Origin: Galbula dea
Taxonomy: Eukaryota; Chordata; Aves; Piciformes; Galbulidae
Direction: 5' to 3'
Assembly (NCBI GenBank): GCA_013399015.1
Contig: VWZX01000899.1
Coordinates: forward strand, 62,001 to 126,000
Length of the DNA stretch: 64,000 bases
This document shows positions 1 through 12,489 of the stretch, piece after piece; the first letter of the stretch is position 1, and every line of letters starts with the position of its first letter. The notes below the pieces were generated by a model. It did no database searches, was not told where the DNA came from, and saw only the letters and a list, made by a program, of their open reading frames with translations. Position numbers and translations under genes: made by a program.

Positions 1-3000
1 TTTCTTGCTTGAAAGAAATCTCAAGGTATTAATTCTGATTCTTTGAAGAGAAAATACTTCAGCCATTCAAAGATGATGTTTAAACTGGAAAGTCTCTTTG
101 TTAAAACCCTACATCAAAAACGTATGTAATTATCTGCTTTTCTATATAAAATAAAGTTGAGTGTGCCATCAATACTGTGGAGTGACCATCTTCCAAAATA
201 CCAAGTAATTTCAAAGCTTTTGGAAGATGAACTGTTTAACTGAACAAAGAATACTTCCTGAAAGAATTCATTGTCACTTAAGCCAGGTTTGTAAGGAAAG
301 CATGCCCTTGGAAATGGCTCACCTCCAAGGTCTGTGCAGAAAACACAGAAATAAAATGCATCATTTTGTCAGTAATTGCTAGTTAAAGACAAAACAGTAG
401 TACCTATTTTATCCAAATAATTTTCCCTTTGTAGATAATTGTGTAAATGTATTCTGCTCTTTGTGAGAGTTTTCAGGAAGATGAGATTTACATTGACAAG
501 TAATCTGTACAAGTAATATCTAACCTGCAGCTCTCCTAGGAATGAACTATTAATATCTCTCTATGAATGCCTGAATATTGATACCAGAAAGGTAGCTGGG
601 ATGAAAGCAGAGCACCCCCAAAGAACAAGCAGGGATTTCAAAAAGCTGGGAGCCCTCCTTTCTGTTATCTAGCCCAGAAATACTGACAGAGGCTAAAGAC
701 ACCACTGTGCATAGCTCTTTGCCTGCTGAGGTGAGAACATGTAGGTTTTGAGTGCACTTAGTGTCTACTTACTTAGTGAGTATTTATTTAAAATGATCTG
801 CTTTTGTAAACTTTCCTGGCAGTAAATTAATTATTTGAACTAATTGAGGAGATTAAACATAAAAGGACCATGATACAGCAATTCACTAATGAAGACTCAT
901 GTTAGGGGAAGAGTTTGATCTTCTTTCGTGGTGGACTATCAACTCTGCAGGGTATCAGCTCTTACAAAACAAACAGAAAGTGACTGCAGAGCAGCTTACC
1001 GAGCCAGATGTTGAGTGAGACCCTGGGGACCAGCAGGATCAGAAAGAGAAACATTAGAGAGCACTAATAACATTTGGAAATGGCAGTTCATGAGCTATCT
1101 CAGAAGAGATGGATGATGGTCTGAAAGACTGCCTAAAACCCATCCAGAAGTAGATGTGTATCAGCCCGGCATGGCTGCATGGGCAAGGAATGGAAGTGAG
1201 CCAACGAGAAAACTGGAATGATTTTTTCCCCAAGAATTGCCCTCTGTCCTATCAACTTCACAGTATTGACACCAGGATTCAAATACTAGGTTCAAAACTT
1301 GGAATGAATGTGATGAAGATTTCTAAATCTGTAGGAAGAAAAACAAGTATAATAAAGCAGGGAAACTGGGGGATTTGTTTGTTTTTCCAAGTGATGGACC
1401 AAGAATCTTTGCTTCACAATAAATTTTGTTCTATTTGATTTTCCTCTTTAAAATGCCCTGTCAGTAAATCAGAATCAGGGAGGTTTTGCTTCTCCTGCCC
1501 TCCTAGAGCCTGTGTTTCCTAATGCATGTGTCCCACTTCCAGGAGTCTTATGTTCCACTGGAAAATCTTATATTTGTTCTTTCCTTGAATACCACAGGAG
1601 CCATGTGAACTTCAGAAATACTGCTCATAGTAATAAAACTGAGCCACAGAAGGGTATCCAGACCCTGGATCATGATTAGCTCTGCCCTTAGTTTAAGAGT
1701 GGTTAATATAGCCATCTCAGAATAAATACTTCTTCATCTTATTGCACAACATTCAATTTATAAACAGTTTACACACACATAAAGAGAGAGCTATAAGAGC
1801 AGCTGATAAATGATCCCTTCCTACCTACTGCAAGGAAAGAGCTTACACGAGCCCAAAGACCTTCCCAGCGCTGCTTTCTTCACATGACTGCTCCTTCTTC
1901 CAACCTGGTGCTGCTCATTAGAAACTAGATAGAGATTCAACTGTGTCTGGGGACAAGAACTGGGAGCTGGGAGACCCCAAAATGTCATACCAAATCCCTG
2001 TCCCACCTGACATAGGAGAAAAAACATTTGCTTCAGGTGTCTGATTGCATCAACACACACCACCTGTAGGAAAGCTCCCACTCAAAGAGGAGAGGAAGGC
2101 CTTCCCTACCTAGGGTTGGCCAGGAAGAAAGCAAGACTGTAGGAAGCTTATGGTTACTAGCCTTCATCTTGATCTTTGCTGAGAAAGCCTTCAGGACTTT
2201 GTGGAGCCAGATACTGAGGTGAGAGCTGCCACTTGCTGTATTCTTTTGCTACTTCTGGGTGCGAGCATAACAAAAGACAACAATGTGTTGGTTTCCCTCT
2301 TCCATGGGACACCTAAGGTATGTGCCTGTGTGCTTGGTGTATGTTGTTCTACTGTGCTGCTACTACAGCTGAGCACAAATTGTGATGGCAATGTGTCATT
2401 CTGTCTGGCTTTGGTGCAAGTGTTAACTGCTAGTTGTGTGTAGAAAAGTAATAAATGGTCCCTGAGGTGCTACTTGCCTGCTACTTTCAGGGACAGGGAG
2501 CTTTCTTGCCTGTAGCCATTTGATCAGTGTACTACTGAGTATTCAGGCTAAGTTGGACCTTTGTCAGCCTTACTTTGGTCAGAATTAGGGTCTTCTTAAT
2601 TTATTTTTTTTTTACACAATATGTGCCTGAAACTGTAACTGGGCTCTTGCAATTTGTGTGAAGCTTATTGGTGATAGGTGGAACAGCTGTGAAGTTACTT
2701 ACTTTCCAAGGTGGCACCTTTTACCTTTAAAAAAAGCTAAATTTTGAGAAAAGTATAAAAAAGTCTTCCATATTTTCCCCTTCTTCCCTGAAATACCTGA
2801 AGTCCTTTGTCCTCCTGGCCATATCTGCCCTGTGCTTTGAAATGCTTTTGCCTATTGGCTTTAGTGTGTGCGTGCACATATGCCTGCTGCAAATTTTTGT
2901 GTGTGCATATTTATATCTTGGTGGATGTGTTGCCAAGGAGCTCTGAAAGAAAGCAGAGCTGAGATAACTTCTAATCCACCTTTCTGTGATAATGTGGCGC

Positions 3001-6000
3001 AAGTGAAAAAAGCCAGGGGTCTTTCTCCACTCTAGCTATGCTCTAGGTTTGGTAGACTGGGGCCTTTAACAAGCACTTGGAACTTTGCTCTTTCTGTCTC
3101 TGAGCTGGAGGTTGCCAGGAGGGAAAGAAAATACCTGGGCAATGGGGAACTGTAGACCTTTGCTTGAGGGAGGCTTGGAAACTGAATGACTATTTCTGGT
3201 TGGGCATGGGCAGATGGCTATTGTCTTGAGATATCTGTGCCTGCCACCAAAATGCTGTTTAATTGTCCTCGTCCATCCTTGTGGAAAAAGGGTCACAAAG
3301 CCCTGCTTGAGCTGCTGCTGCTTTCCTGATTAAGAAAAGGGGTGGTTATGAAATGATAGTAGCATCCTTCAGTAGTTTCTGAGATGTGAAAGCCTCTCTC
3401 TTTGGTTTCTGTTCCCTTGGAGGGTCTCTGGACTGTTCATAGAGACAGCAGCAATCCAAACCAGCCAATGACCTCATGGTCCTTCCTTTCAGCATAGATT
3501 TTTGTTCCTTTTACTCAAAGCAGAGCCCAATCAGTAACAGCAGAGCTTTCTAAACAGCTTTTCTACAAAGCCATACACAACATAGGGCTAGGGAGCCTAG
3601 ATATTCTCCAGCTGGGAGAGCACCTGGGCTGTTGGGTCATCTTGTAGTTCTGTGATGACCCTTCCTACCTCTCAGAAACTTTCAAGTAGAGATAGCCATG
3701 CTCAAGCTGCAATGCCTGGTGCTTTCCTATGGCCCCTTAAAACAGGTTTGGTTTTAGAGTGGGCATTTTCTGATGAAAGTGTTTCATACCGCAGGACTCC
3801 TGACTTGGCTCCTTCTGCATTCGTTACTTGTACATAATATAATATGCTTTCTGGGAGAGGGAACTTGCAGAGCTGTTCTAATGATATTGCCCCTGTATAG
3901 CAAATAGAAACAGACAGTTTGACAGAGAACCTTTGAAGGATAATTAATTTTTCAGTTTGACAAGAGCTTCAATTAAGTGTGTTACTCTTCATCTTCTGCA
4001 TATTATGAATAATGGGCCAAATGTTCCATGGGGTGTCTGCTTTAATGGCTTCAAACAAGATGTAAACGTATGCAGCATCTGTTGAAGTTTTGTCATCCAT
4101 AGGCTTTTTAGGATGTTCAGTACTTTTGCCTTTTCCATTTGCATTCATTATTCGGTGGATTTGTCTTAGATTTTTGGAGTCTTTTTAGACTTCAGAGATA
4201 GATGCCAAGTGGCCATTTCATAGTCTAGATCTAACTTGTAGCATTAATGATGGGCTGATACTCTTCTGTAACTAGTCAGTGTTTTTGAATGGATAGATGC
4301 TAATACAAAGGAAAGGAATCTGCTACAGTTCAGTTTATTCCCAACAAAGATACAAAGCAAGGAACAAGCACATGTGACAGTTTCATTGCAAAGGCTATCA
4401 CGAGGCTTGGATCAAAAGGCCGTGAAAGGGGTTCCCTAATTTAGCCATTATATAGTACTATTCTTGACATAAAAGGTGTTGCTTTCTTGGGAATGTTATT
4501 ACTTTTTCAGATTGAGAGAGCATGGGTTATTCACCATAAACGAGTCACTAATTCTGCCACTTTCTAATGTTAGGGTCTTTGGCTTTGGAGACTTTGCTTC
4601 CCACCAAAGTCTCATTTGGATTGTAACTTTCTACCTGCATAGTATTTAAAGCATATTGAAAATAGTAAACCAGTGATTGTGTACCATTGGATTGACTTCC
4701 CTGCCTGCTCCCCACAACAGGAGTGGGATCTGTAAGTCTGTGTAATGGATTCTTGCCTTAGAACCATTGACATGGAGCTTGTGATGCAAGTTAGAAGAGG
4801 TCAGAGATCTGCTATTGGTATTGGACTGCTAAGGATGGTGAGATGTTCACAGGCATCTTCTGACAGGAGAGGAACAGCAATACTTTGGGGTGTTGACTCC
4901 AGGCTCTAGCAGGATGGTGTGGTGTGTTGGGTTTTTTTTTTACCTACCGCTAACAAAATTTTTCCTCCTACCTGCTGCTTGTCCTGCCTATATATCCACA
5001 TCTGCTCCCGTCTTCCTTGTACCTCCTTTCCTATGTGCTTTCCTCCTACATCTGAGCTTTATCTTCCCCCCGTCCTTCCTTCCTCTCTGCTAACTCACCC
5101 CTCTGCACCTCTGTCAGGCTGCTCTCATTCTTCTCTGCCAGAGCATTAACAAGGGAAGCCAAGGGCACAGCACAGGCAGCTTCCCTGCTGTCAGCTCTCC
5201 TGTCTGGCTCCATGGAGGCCCCAGATAGACAGGAGAAAAGACCACAAGAAGAATGATTGCGAGCAGCATTTTCCTTGGCCCTTTAGCCCTTGTATGTTCT
5301 GTGGAGACAGCCTAATCCAGTTGAACATAAGAACTGAGGGAGGTTAGAGCAAGGGACCATCAAGGATCTTTGCAGACAAGGTAATAGGTTCCAGCTGAGC
5401 ATTTGTGAACACTTACTTTTACAGAGGCTTTGAATAGGGACTAAGGCAGAAAGCACATCCTTGATGAGACAATTTCCAAATGCTAAGCCTGCACTCTCAA
5501 GCACAGGAGACCTCTGAGCTCTGCATGTGGCCAAGAAGTATCCCCTCACCAGCTCTCTACCAACAAACTACGAGGTTAAGGGAAATCTTACCTGAGGTGA
5601 GTGCCCAGAAATACTTCAGGATGGCAAGTGAGTCAAAACTGCTAGCAAACTGAGCCTCCTGCTAGAAAGGCAGCCCAAGCACACCTTCTGATATTGCCTA
5701 TGGGAGAATAGGAAGAGAGTTATTACCCATTTTGATTTCATTTTTCTCTGCCTCTTCATGGTTTCAGCAACAGTCCCTTTTCCATCATACACGCTCCCTG
5801 TTTTTTCTGCTTGTTTCTCTTTCTGAAGCCTGTTTCTAAGATTTCTAATGCCATCCTCCAGTTTCAGGACTCCAGGCACAAAGGCAATGATCCAATTTCT
5901 TTGTGCCCCTTTCCAAGACTCTGGTGCTGCTCACCTGTAGGATATTTGGCTCCCTTTCTCCTGTGGTTGGCATGTAGCTCTTGGGACATGGCCAGCATCT

Positions 6001-7259
6001 TCTTGTTCATCTCTGAGACTATGCCGGTCCTCCTGCTCTTAGGTGAAGCAGCTATGTTTGTGGTGTCTTGAGTCCTACCTTGCTGCCCCTTCAGGCTCTT
6101 CTCATGTCCTCTGCTCAGTTCTGATACCCAAAATTGTCTGTTTGTGCTGCTTTGACAGTTGATGTGTTCCCACGGTAAGAGTTTGGGTTTTTGTGTTGGA
6201 TATTACAGGATAATAAAAACAAGGTGGTATTATGTGCTATCCAAGCTGGCTCTTTTGCTGATCAATGTATTTCCTTGGAGGTAATTTGAGGGACTAGCAG
6301 ACCTTACCTTCTTGGGAGTTTTGAAGTGCTGTCTCTGAAAAATTGGTCGTCTTGGGGTTCCCATAGATGACTGAAGTCCTCTTGGTCTTTGTAAGGCTGT
6401 GAATCATACTAGCATCACTCAAACATCCAAGTCAAGGAAGCTGTGATATTGCTTCAGGGTCAGATCTGGAACCAGGGTTCTCCCCCTGGCATCTATCAGC
6501 ATATCTGCTCACTTTGCCTGTGATTTATGGGTATGGGTTTTAGACCACAAAAAGTTTCTCAATTCAAAATAGAAATTCTGAGTGTGTGAAGATCTGTGTT
6601 GTATTGGATTGATGCCTGAGCCTGCTCTGTGTTTGTTCATCAGAGAAGGTTTTTATTTAAATAATTGTCTTTCAGTATCTGCCCTAGGTGAGTAAAAATA
6701 AATGTGTGCAGAGTTAGTAGGAAAACCCATAGCTGTGTTAAATGTGCCATGCTGGGTGTCACAACAGGAAGAACAGAGCCTGCAGAATGCCATAGCTCAC
6801 CATCTTCCTCTAGGCTCGTGTTCTGGAGATACAAAAGAGATTAACTAAGTGAGCAGCTGTTAAAGCAAACTGTTCAAACATTAAGAAAACCATAGTGAGA
6901 AAGCAGTGTTAGACTTTGTCATAGCTGTATTACAGAGTGAATAAAACTTGTATGCTTGAAGAGAATGCTTTAATGTGAAGAGAGACTGCTTTTAGCTCAG
7001 TGCTCCAGTCCACTCAGTAAGACAAAACCATGAGATGTTCAAGAATGAAAAATTAAGAGTGGCTGAGACTCTATAATAAGTGTTTATTGAAGCTGACTAG
7101 CTCTAATAGAGTATCATAAAGTAGAAAACATAGTGTTACATGCTTTAGACTAGGATGGGAGAATAGTGCAATATTTATTAGAGGCTGGACACTGGATCTA
7201 TTTAAAAAAAAAAGAGCTTTCCTTGGAATTTGTTTGACATCTGACTAGTAGCGGGATTC
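1..7259. other. Unique intergenic/intronic sequence, no gene or interspersed repeat seen
   Basis: I see no CR1 or other interspersed repeat and no convincing coding exon here. Open frames are at most about 94 codons, lie in several frames and do not resemble any family I know. The stretch around 4960-5145 is pyrimidine-rich on the plus strand (line 5041-5100 has 28 C and 4 G) and produces two overlapping meaningless open frames. Nothing else stands out. Confidence 0.7.
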
Positions 7260-7690
7260 ATTCTTACTCTAACAGCCCACACAGAGTGACACTCTGCAAA
7301 CACAATATTGTCACCTGAACAATTCACTCAGCAGCTCTCTGTGCTGTCAATCAGAGCAGACTCATTTCTCTTCTTAAAAAAAAAATTATACCCCCTCATT
7401 TTTTTTCTTTTGTCTCCAAGCCTTTGTCGATGTTGACAGCTCATCCTTTGGCCATCATTCATCCTGGCTACTGCAAACTTTGGAGAAAATAAAAACCCTG
7501 CTCCCCTAATCAGATTAGAGGGCCTGCAAATTGAATTCAGCCCCTCTCAGTGTCCCCTCAGCTGGCTGTCATTAGCAGCAAAGGCTGGCCCTTGGCAGAG
7601 GTCCAAACACCAGCTAACTGAATTTGAGATGCTGGAGTCTTGACAGGCCAACGAAGGTAATTGAAGAGCTGTGGGGATCTTGTCAAATTT
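7260..7690. promoter_or_regulatory. Candidate enhancer: TALE-homeodomain motif cluster with a P3 homeodomain site
   Basis: Four copies of the MEIS/PREP/TGIF hexamer TGACAG (either strand) lie within 303 bp: minus strand at 7344-7349, plus at 7434-7439, minus at 7566-7571 and plus at 7641-7646. The first is part of TGATTGACAG (minus, 7344-7353), the decamer known for PBX-PREP/MEIS heterodimers. At 7507-7517 is TAATCAGATTA, a TAAT-N3-ATTA (P3) palindrome of the type bound by paired-class homeodomain dimers. Motif identity is read directly from the sequence; enhancer activity and the target gene are inference. Conservation cannot be assessed here. Confidence 0.35.
7507..7517. promoter_or_regulatory. 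P3-type homeodomain dimer site TAAT-CAG-ATTA
   Basis: This is a perfect inverted repeat of TAATC about a central A, giving TAAT-N3-ATTA. Cooperative dimers of paired-class homeodomains bind this spacing, and the C following TAAT on each strand leans toward K50-type proteins (OTX, PITX, GSC). It sits inside the TALE motif cluster. Binding is inferred from the motif only. Confidence 0.35.
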
Positions 7691-7737
7691 CAGGCAGTGA
7701 GGATTATGCTGAGGGGATCTTTGGGACCCTTCTGTTT

Positions 7738-7771
7738 AAAAAAAAATAAAAAAAAAAAAATGGAGGGGGGG
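7738..7771 (+). repeat. A-rich tract followed by a G run
   Basis: Nine A, one T, thirteen A (7738-7760), then TGGA and seven G (7765-7771). It is a simple low-complexity tract. No retroposed element is visible upstream of the A run, so I do not read it as a poly(A) tail. Confidence 0.9.
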
Positions 7772-10515
7772 ACATGGGACAGTGCACTGAATAGCAGCTC
7801 TCTTTGGTGCAGGTGAATAGAAGAGAGACTGAAATGCAGAAATGAGGTTTTCAACATATTGACTTCTTTACCCCCTTCTCTGCCTATGTTGTGGCTCAAC
7901 GACCAAATTCAAATATCACAGATCAGTTGTGGTTCCTCAGGTGTTGTGTAAACACGCTGAATTACTAAATGCTATGTTTGAGTAATGGTGGCTCTTAAAA
8001 TATCAAGAAGTGAAAAGGCAGCCTAAAAACTCATGTTTTGATTTATTTGCTGGAGCATCTTATCCTGGAGTCCTGTTCACTCTTCCCTCCATGTAATCTA
8101 GTCTTTCAGGTCAAGTCATCCTTCTTCAGATGGGACCAGCTATCTCCCATCAAAACTTTGTGTTGTCTTGGTCACTGATGTCTCTCCTACCATCACAATT
8201 TACTAAATGTACCAGGGCAGAGGGAAACTTTTCAGTTGCTGTTTCAGCACTTGTAAATACTTTATCTTGGTAAACATGTTTCTGATTTTATCCACATGCA
8301 AAGAGGAAAATACCAGGTCTTTTAAAAAAGAGCCAAATTCCTGCTGATATGTACAGGTGGATCTGCCCTGGACAGAGCAAATTAGCACAAAGTGTGGAAA
8401 CAGATGCCCTCCCTATTTGTGCTGCTTCCACTTCCATAGAGGAGCAGGCTGATCTGATTGCATGTACATTAAATCTGTTTGGTATCACTTTTTGGTTATT
8501 GATGTGTTAATTGCATCCTTGGTTAAGAGTTGTAATGTTCATAGCTTTTTGAAGTTCCTCTCTCTTCCACCCCATCCCCCAGAAGAAATTTGTTCTCAAA
8601 ATAAAACTGTTTTGAGGTCTCTAGGGCTGACTTGCTCTCAAGACACTTAATTTGTTTCTCAGCCCAAACCCAGCTCTATACCAGCTATGCAATTTCAACT
8701 GAGCTACTGGTGCATATTTGGTCTCTCACCATTTAGCATTGTTATCAGCTGCCTCAGCCTCTCATCCATCATTCAAAGTACAGTTTAGGAAACCAGAATA
8801 GCACAACATACATTATAGGCAGTTTTCAGCTTCTGTAGACTTGCATAGCCCTAGGGAAGGTAAAGGAACTATGCTCATTTAAAAAAATAATAAATAAAGT
8901 ACTAAGATCTTGTTCTGTTTATGCAGCAGTATTATAAGTAGGATCAGAAGTGTAACTTATTGCTGAAATTGTTGACCAAGGTTCAACTTTCAGTTACCAT
9001 AATTTTGCCAGGTTTTATCCCCTTCTAGTACTAAAAGTTTGCTTTGGACTGGCTTAATATGATAATAGGGAATGTAAGACTTCCAGCTCTTCTGATCATC
9101 TGTGTGGAAGATTGTGTGATGCCACATGATATTCCTGCTGTGCACTTCCTCAGCTCTCCACGTGATTTATAAGAATTTAGCAATGTTCTTCTGATGGCTG
9201 CTGCACAGTGGGGCACATAACCTGTGCAATGAATGGGCTCTGTGCAAATGCAGAGTTAAAGATGATATAACATTCACAACTGCAGGCTGATTTAAGGGTT
9301 TTAGGGTAACCATGGTTCTGGCACTTCCCAACTTGTGAATACTTATCTCCATGATCCTCCTTATGTATGTTGCTTTTTGTTTTTTACTTTAGGGTATGAG
9401 GCGCTCTGTCATGGGGAGGAGCTAAAGGGAGGAAAGAAACATGGTGGTTATCAGTTGGATGAGGTTACTTTAAAAACAATTGGAAGTGCTGAAATTTGCT
9501 GCCTTTCTATACAGAAAATGAATCTTTCTGGAACATATCCTATTGTAGGACATCTGAATGTTTGAGGTAAAAGTAAAGGTTTCTGGTTAGATTTTTATTC
9601 TATTTTAAATTCTTAGTTTATTCTCTGACAGAGTAAGACTACAAAGTCCAGCTTTTTTTGGCAAGGATAGTGAGAAAGACTGTGGCCCTTTGCCACAAAT
9701 ATTGCTTTGGGGGAAACATCTTTAACATGATATATGCAGAAGCCATGTGACCTTCACCAGTAGTAGAAACTAACAAAGGGTATTGTGGGCAGCTTTTAAT
9801 GACTGACAGGACACAGAAGTCAAGCCTTCAGAGCTTAATCATCTGCCACTCTGTAACACTGGGTTATGTGGAAGCTGAATTCTGTTAAACATCTTCAGTA
9901 TAGACACAGAAGTCTCTAGATAGTCCCACAGGCTCATTGATTCCTCATTGTTCTGATAGTTCTGAAATCACTTCAGGATGGCCATGAAAGTCCCCAAGTA
10001 AGTTCAGGTAATCCTTTGTGTTGAAGGACAGCAGTGTCCTTAAAATTAACTAACTTGAAAGTCTGAGGTATAGCATTGTACTGAGTGCTTTTCAGTACAC
10101 ATATAGGAGGATTTGCTCCCAAATAACAACATGCACTAACAACTCAGATTTTGTCCCTTTGCTTGAGTACACTGTATTAAAAATAAAATAAAACCCCCAA
10201 CTTCTTAAAATCCTTTCATGCTTGAATTCAGATGAGAGTCTTCTGGTAAACTAAATGTTTTAGGGTACACACTTTTGCTGTTGAGGCCAGACTGTGACAT
10301 CAAACTGTCAGATTGCTTCCCTCCATGATCCCCACAATGCTGCCTTCTGTATATTGCACTCCACATCTATATGAGCACTGTATCTATTGCACCATATGAT
10401 TCATACTTTGAATAAAATCTTTCAGTCACTGTTAAGTTTTATGTAATGGGCTACCATATAACTGTAAAAATATTATTTGGGAAAATCATTACTCACAGGA
10501 TAGAGCAAAAGAACA

Positions 10516-10530
10516 TTTTTTTTTTTTTTT
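10516..10530 (+). repeat. T homopolymer (15)
   Basis: A run of 15 T. No adjacent retroposed sequence is recognisable on the minus strand. Confidence 0.9.
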
Positions 10531-11065
10531 CCTTAAACCTCAATATTTTTCCCTTTCAGCCTTTTCCAGCCTCCTATATTTAGGTCTGCAATGAATAATA
10601 GCTCTTTGAATGGTATGAAGCTATCTCTACTCATCCAATCCATTACTACTGGGAAAAAAAACCCCAAACTACTTTCAAAGGTGAAAATGTCGGTCAGCAG
10701 TAGCCAAGCTTGCAAAGGATGCATGGTTGTAAAGGAACTCTGGGAGGATAATGGCTTGGGTGCAGATGCAGTGCCTCTGTGGAGCAAAGGACTTCTGCTA
10801 AGCAGAATGCAAATGCAGTACCTAGCTATTCCCAGTTCCTCTTGACCAGCTGAGGTACATCAACTGGTGTATATTTGGGGTGCTTGGGTTTTTTTTTTCC
10901 TTTGGACTGTTTGCAATGTGTGAGATCTCTAGCTCAGGTGAGGTGAATACAGACATTTAAGGGATTTTTGTGCCTCTGGCTCTGCTTGTGGATCTACCTG
11001 TTGTCCTGAAGTGCTTCCTCTCTAAGATATACTCCAAAAAGAGACTTATCAGGAAGCTAGTCTGT

Positions 11066-11178
11066 CATAGAATGGAATCATAGAATGGAATCATAGAATG
11101 GAATCATAGAATGGAATCATAGAATGGAATCATAGAATGGAATCATAGAATGGAATCATAGAATGGAATCATAGAATG
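11066..11178 (+). repeat. 13-bp tandem array, 8.7 copies
   Basis: The unit CATAGAATGGAAT repeats without error at 11066, 11079, 11092, 11105, 11118, 11131, 11144 and 11157, with a nine-base partial copy at 11170-11178 running into CR1. Perfect identity between copies suggests recent expansion by slippage or unequal exchange and likely length polymorphism. The unit is built from the CR1 tail motif. Confidence 0.97.
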
Positions 11179-11230
11179 TTTTGAGTTGGAAGGGTCTTTT
11201 AAAGGTCACCCAGTTGTCCCCCTCCAGCCT
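11066..11230 (-). mobile_element. CR1 LINE 3' end with an expanded 13-bp tail array
   Basis: Read on the minus strand this is the last ~50 bp of a CR1 followed by its tail. The CR1 part (11179 to about 11230) contains the familiar TTGGAAGGG and the AAAGGTCACC-type segment. The tail (11066-11178) has grown into eight perfect copies plus a partial copy of a 13-bp unit, whereas CR1 tails normally hold two to four copies of an 8-bp unit. The left limit is sharp; the right limit is approximate because homology fades after about 11226. Confidence 0.85.
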
Positions 11231-12149
11231 GTCCCTCACCTCCTCCCCACCCCCTTCAGCAAAAGCTACCCTAAAGAGGGAACCAGAAGTCATTTCTTCG
11301 TGGTTTGTCCTTATTTAGTAATCCTTAAGTTTGCACATTCTGCCTGCATTTTCATCTTCCAAAACTTGAGGGATACCTCACGTTTTTACACCACTCTTCT
11401 AATGGGCAACCTCTCCAAAAGTGGCCTTGTGTGTGTTTGTTGTACAGCTGAGAAGTGTGGCCTCACTTTGTGTAATGGTTTAATTATAATGTCAATGTGG
11501 ATTCATTAGCATGACAGCTGTCACTGTAAATGCGTGAGGGGGAGGGTTTTGGACCCCTTGGGGTCAGGGTAATTGAGGTAGTGAACAGAATATTGTATTC
11601 ACTGAACAATGGGATGAGTCTCCATTCTGACCTGGGAAGGGCAATCAGTGTAAGCAGGGAATCGATAGCAGCTGAATTTTCATCCCTGATCAGATTGATT
11701 CAACCATGTTAACCTCCATGTGCAGATTATGTTCTGCTGGAGCTGGAAAACTCTAGTACACCCTGAAGGAGGACAGGCAGATGCTGTTGCTTTCATTTTT
11801 AATATAGATCTTGAGCAGACACAAGAGCAGCTGCAATTTTTTTTCCTTGGATCAGAGTAGTGGAACGAGGATCTGCCTGAACATGTGGAGGTAGTTCTTT
11901 GTTTGTTTTGCCATTGCTTCCCTAGCTGTTACTCTTCTTGACATGTATTCCACAGCTAGTCTTTCCTTGCCAAGCCTGCTTTTGGCAAATGAGCTGATAG
12001 CACAGTATTACTCATTTTCCTTAAAGGATTTTGCCCCATGGAGTAGTACAATATTCATGTTGTTTTATAGGAGTTCTGGTAAAGGTTTTTGCTTTTTGAT
12101 ATCTACTATGGCTTTGTGATGGCCCTGCAGAGGAACAAACCTGTAGTAG
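11231..12149. other. Unique sequence, nothing recognised
   Basis: About 0.9 kb without a recognised repeat or gene. Open frames such as 11186-11509 (+) begin inside the CR1 and run into unique sequence, so they are not credible genes. Confidence 0.65.
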
Positions 12150-12211
12150 ACAGGGCTGGACTAGATGACTTGTAAAGGTCCCTTCTGACCCAAAACATTC
12201 TATGATTCTAA
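12150..12211 (+). mobile_element. CR1 3'-end fragment (~62 bp)
   Basis: This severely 5'-truncated CR1 keeps only the last ~60 bp: GGGCTGGACTAGATGA, then the CCCTTCTGACC segment, ending in the tail ATTCTATGATTCTA. Short copies like this are usual for CR1, whose reverse transcription starts at the 3' end and often stops early. Confidence 0.85.
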
Positions 12212-12489
12212 GAAGCTCTGAGGCTAGCAAAGTGTAGTGCAACAGGACTTGCTAACACTTAATGGACTTTAAAGTTCATAATGAGATGAGAAGGAGAGCA
12301 TGTGTGCTAGGGTAGTCTTGAATGACCATCTCTCACTGACTCATCTCCCATGTTTTAGTTCACTGCAACTGCAAACTGGGCCACAGCCCTTGCTTTTAGA
12401 GCAACATTGCTCAGCTCCCTTGGTGGAGATTGCATGCTCCATGCAGTGCAGAGCGGCAATGAAAGAGGAGAGCTTTATTGCTAGACCTG
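12212..12489. other. Short unique spacer between two CR1 insertions
   Basis: Nothing recognised. The open frame 12300-12638 (+) runs across the boundary into the next CR1 and is not a gene. Confidence 0.6.

Larger units (their letters stand above)
7691..11065. other. Unique sequence with homopolymer tracts, no gene seen
   Basis: No recognisable repeat family and no supported exon. The only distinct structures are an interrupted A tract with an adjacent G run (7738-7771) and a T tract (10516-10530). Small open frames in this stretch overlap on opposite strands and have no recognisable product. Confidence 0.65.

Noticed and set aside
7738..7760. Poly(A) tail of a processed pseudogene
   Set aside because: No gene-like sequence lies upstream, the A run is interrupted, and a G run follows. 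It is simple low-complexity sequence. The other A and T tracts were rejected for the same reason.
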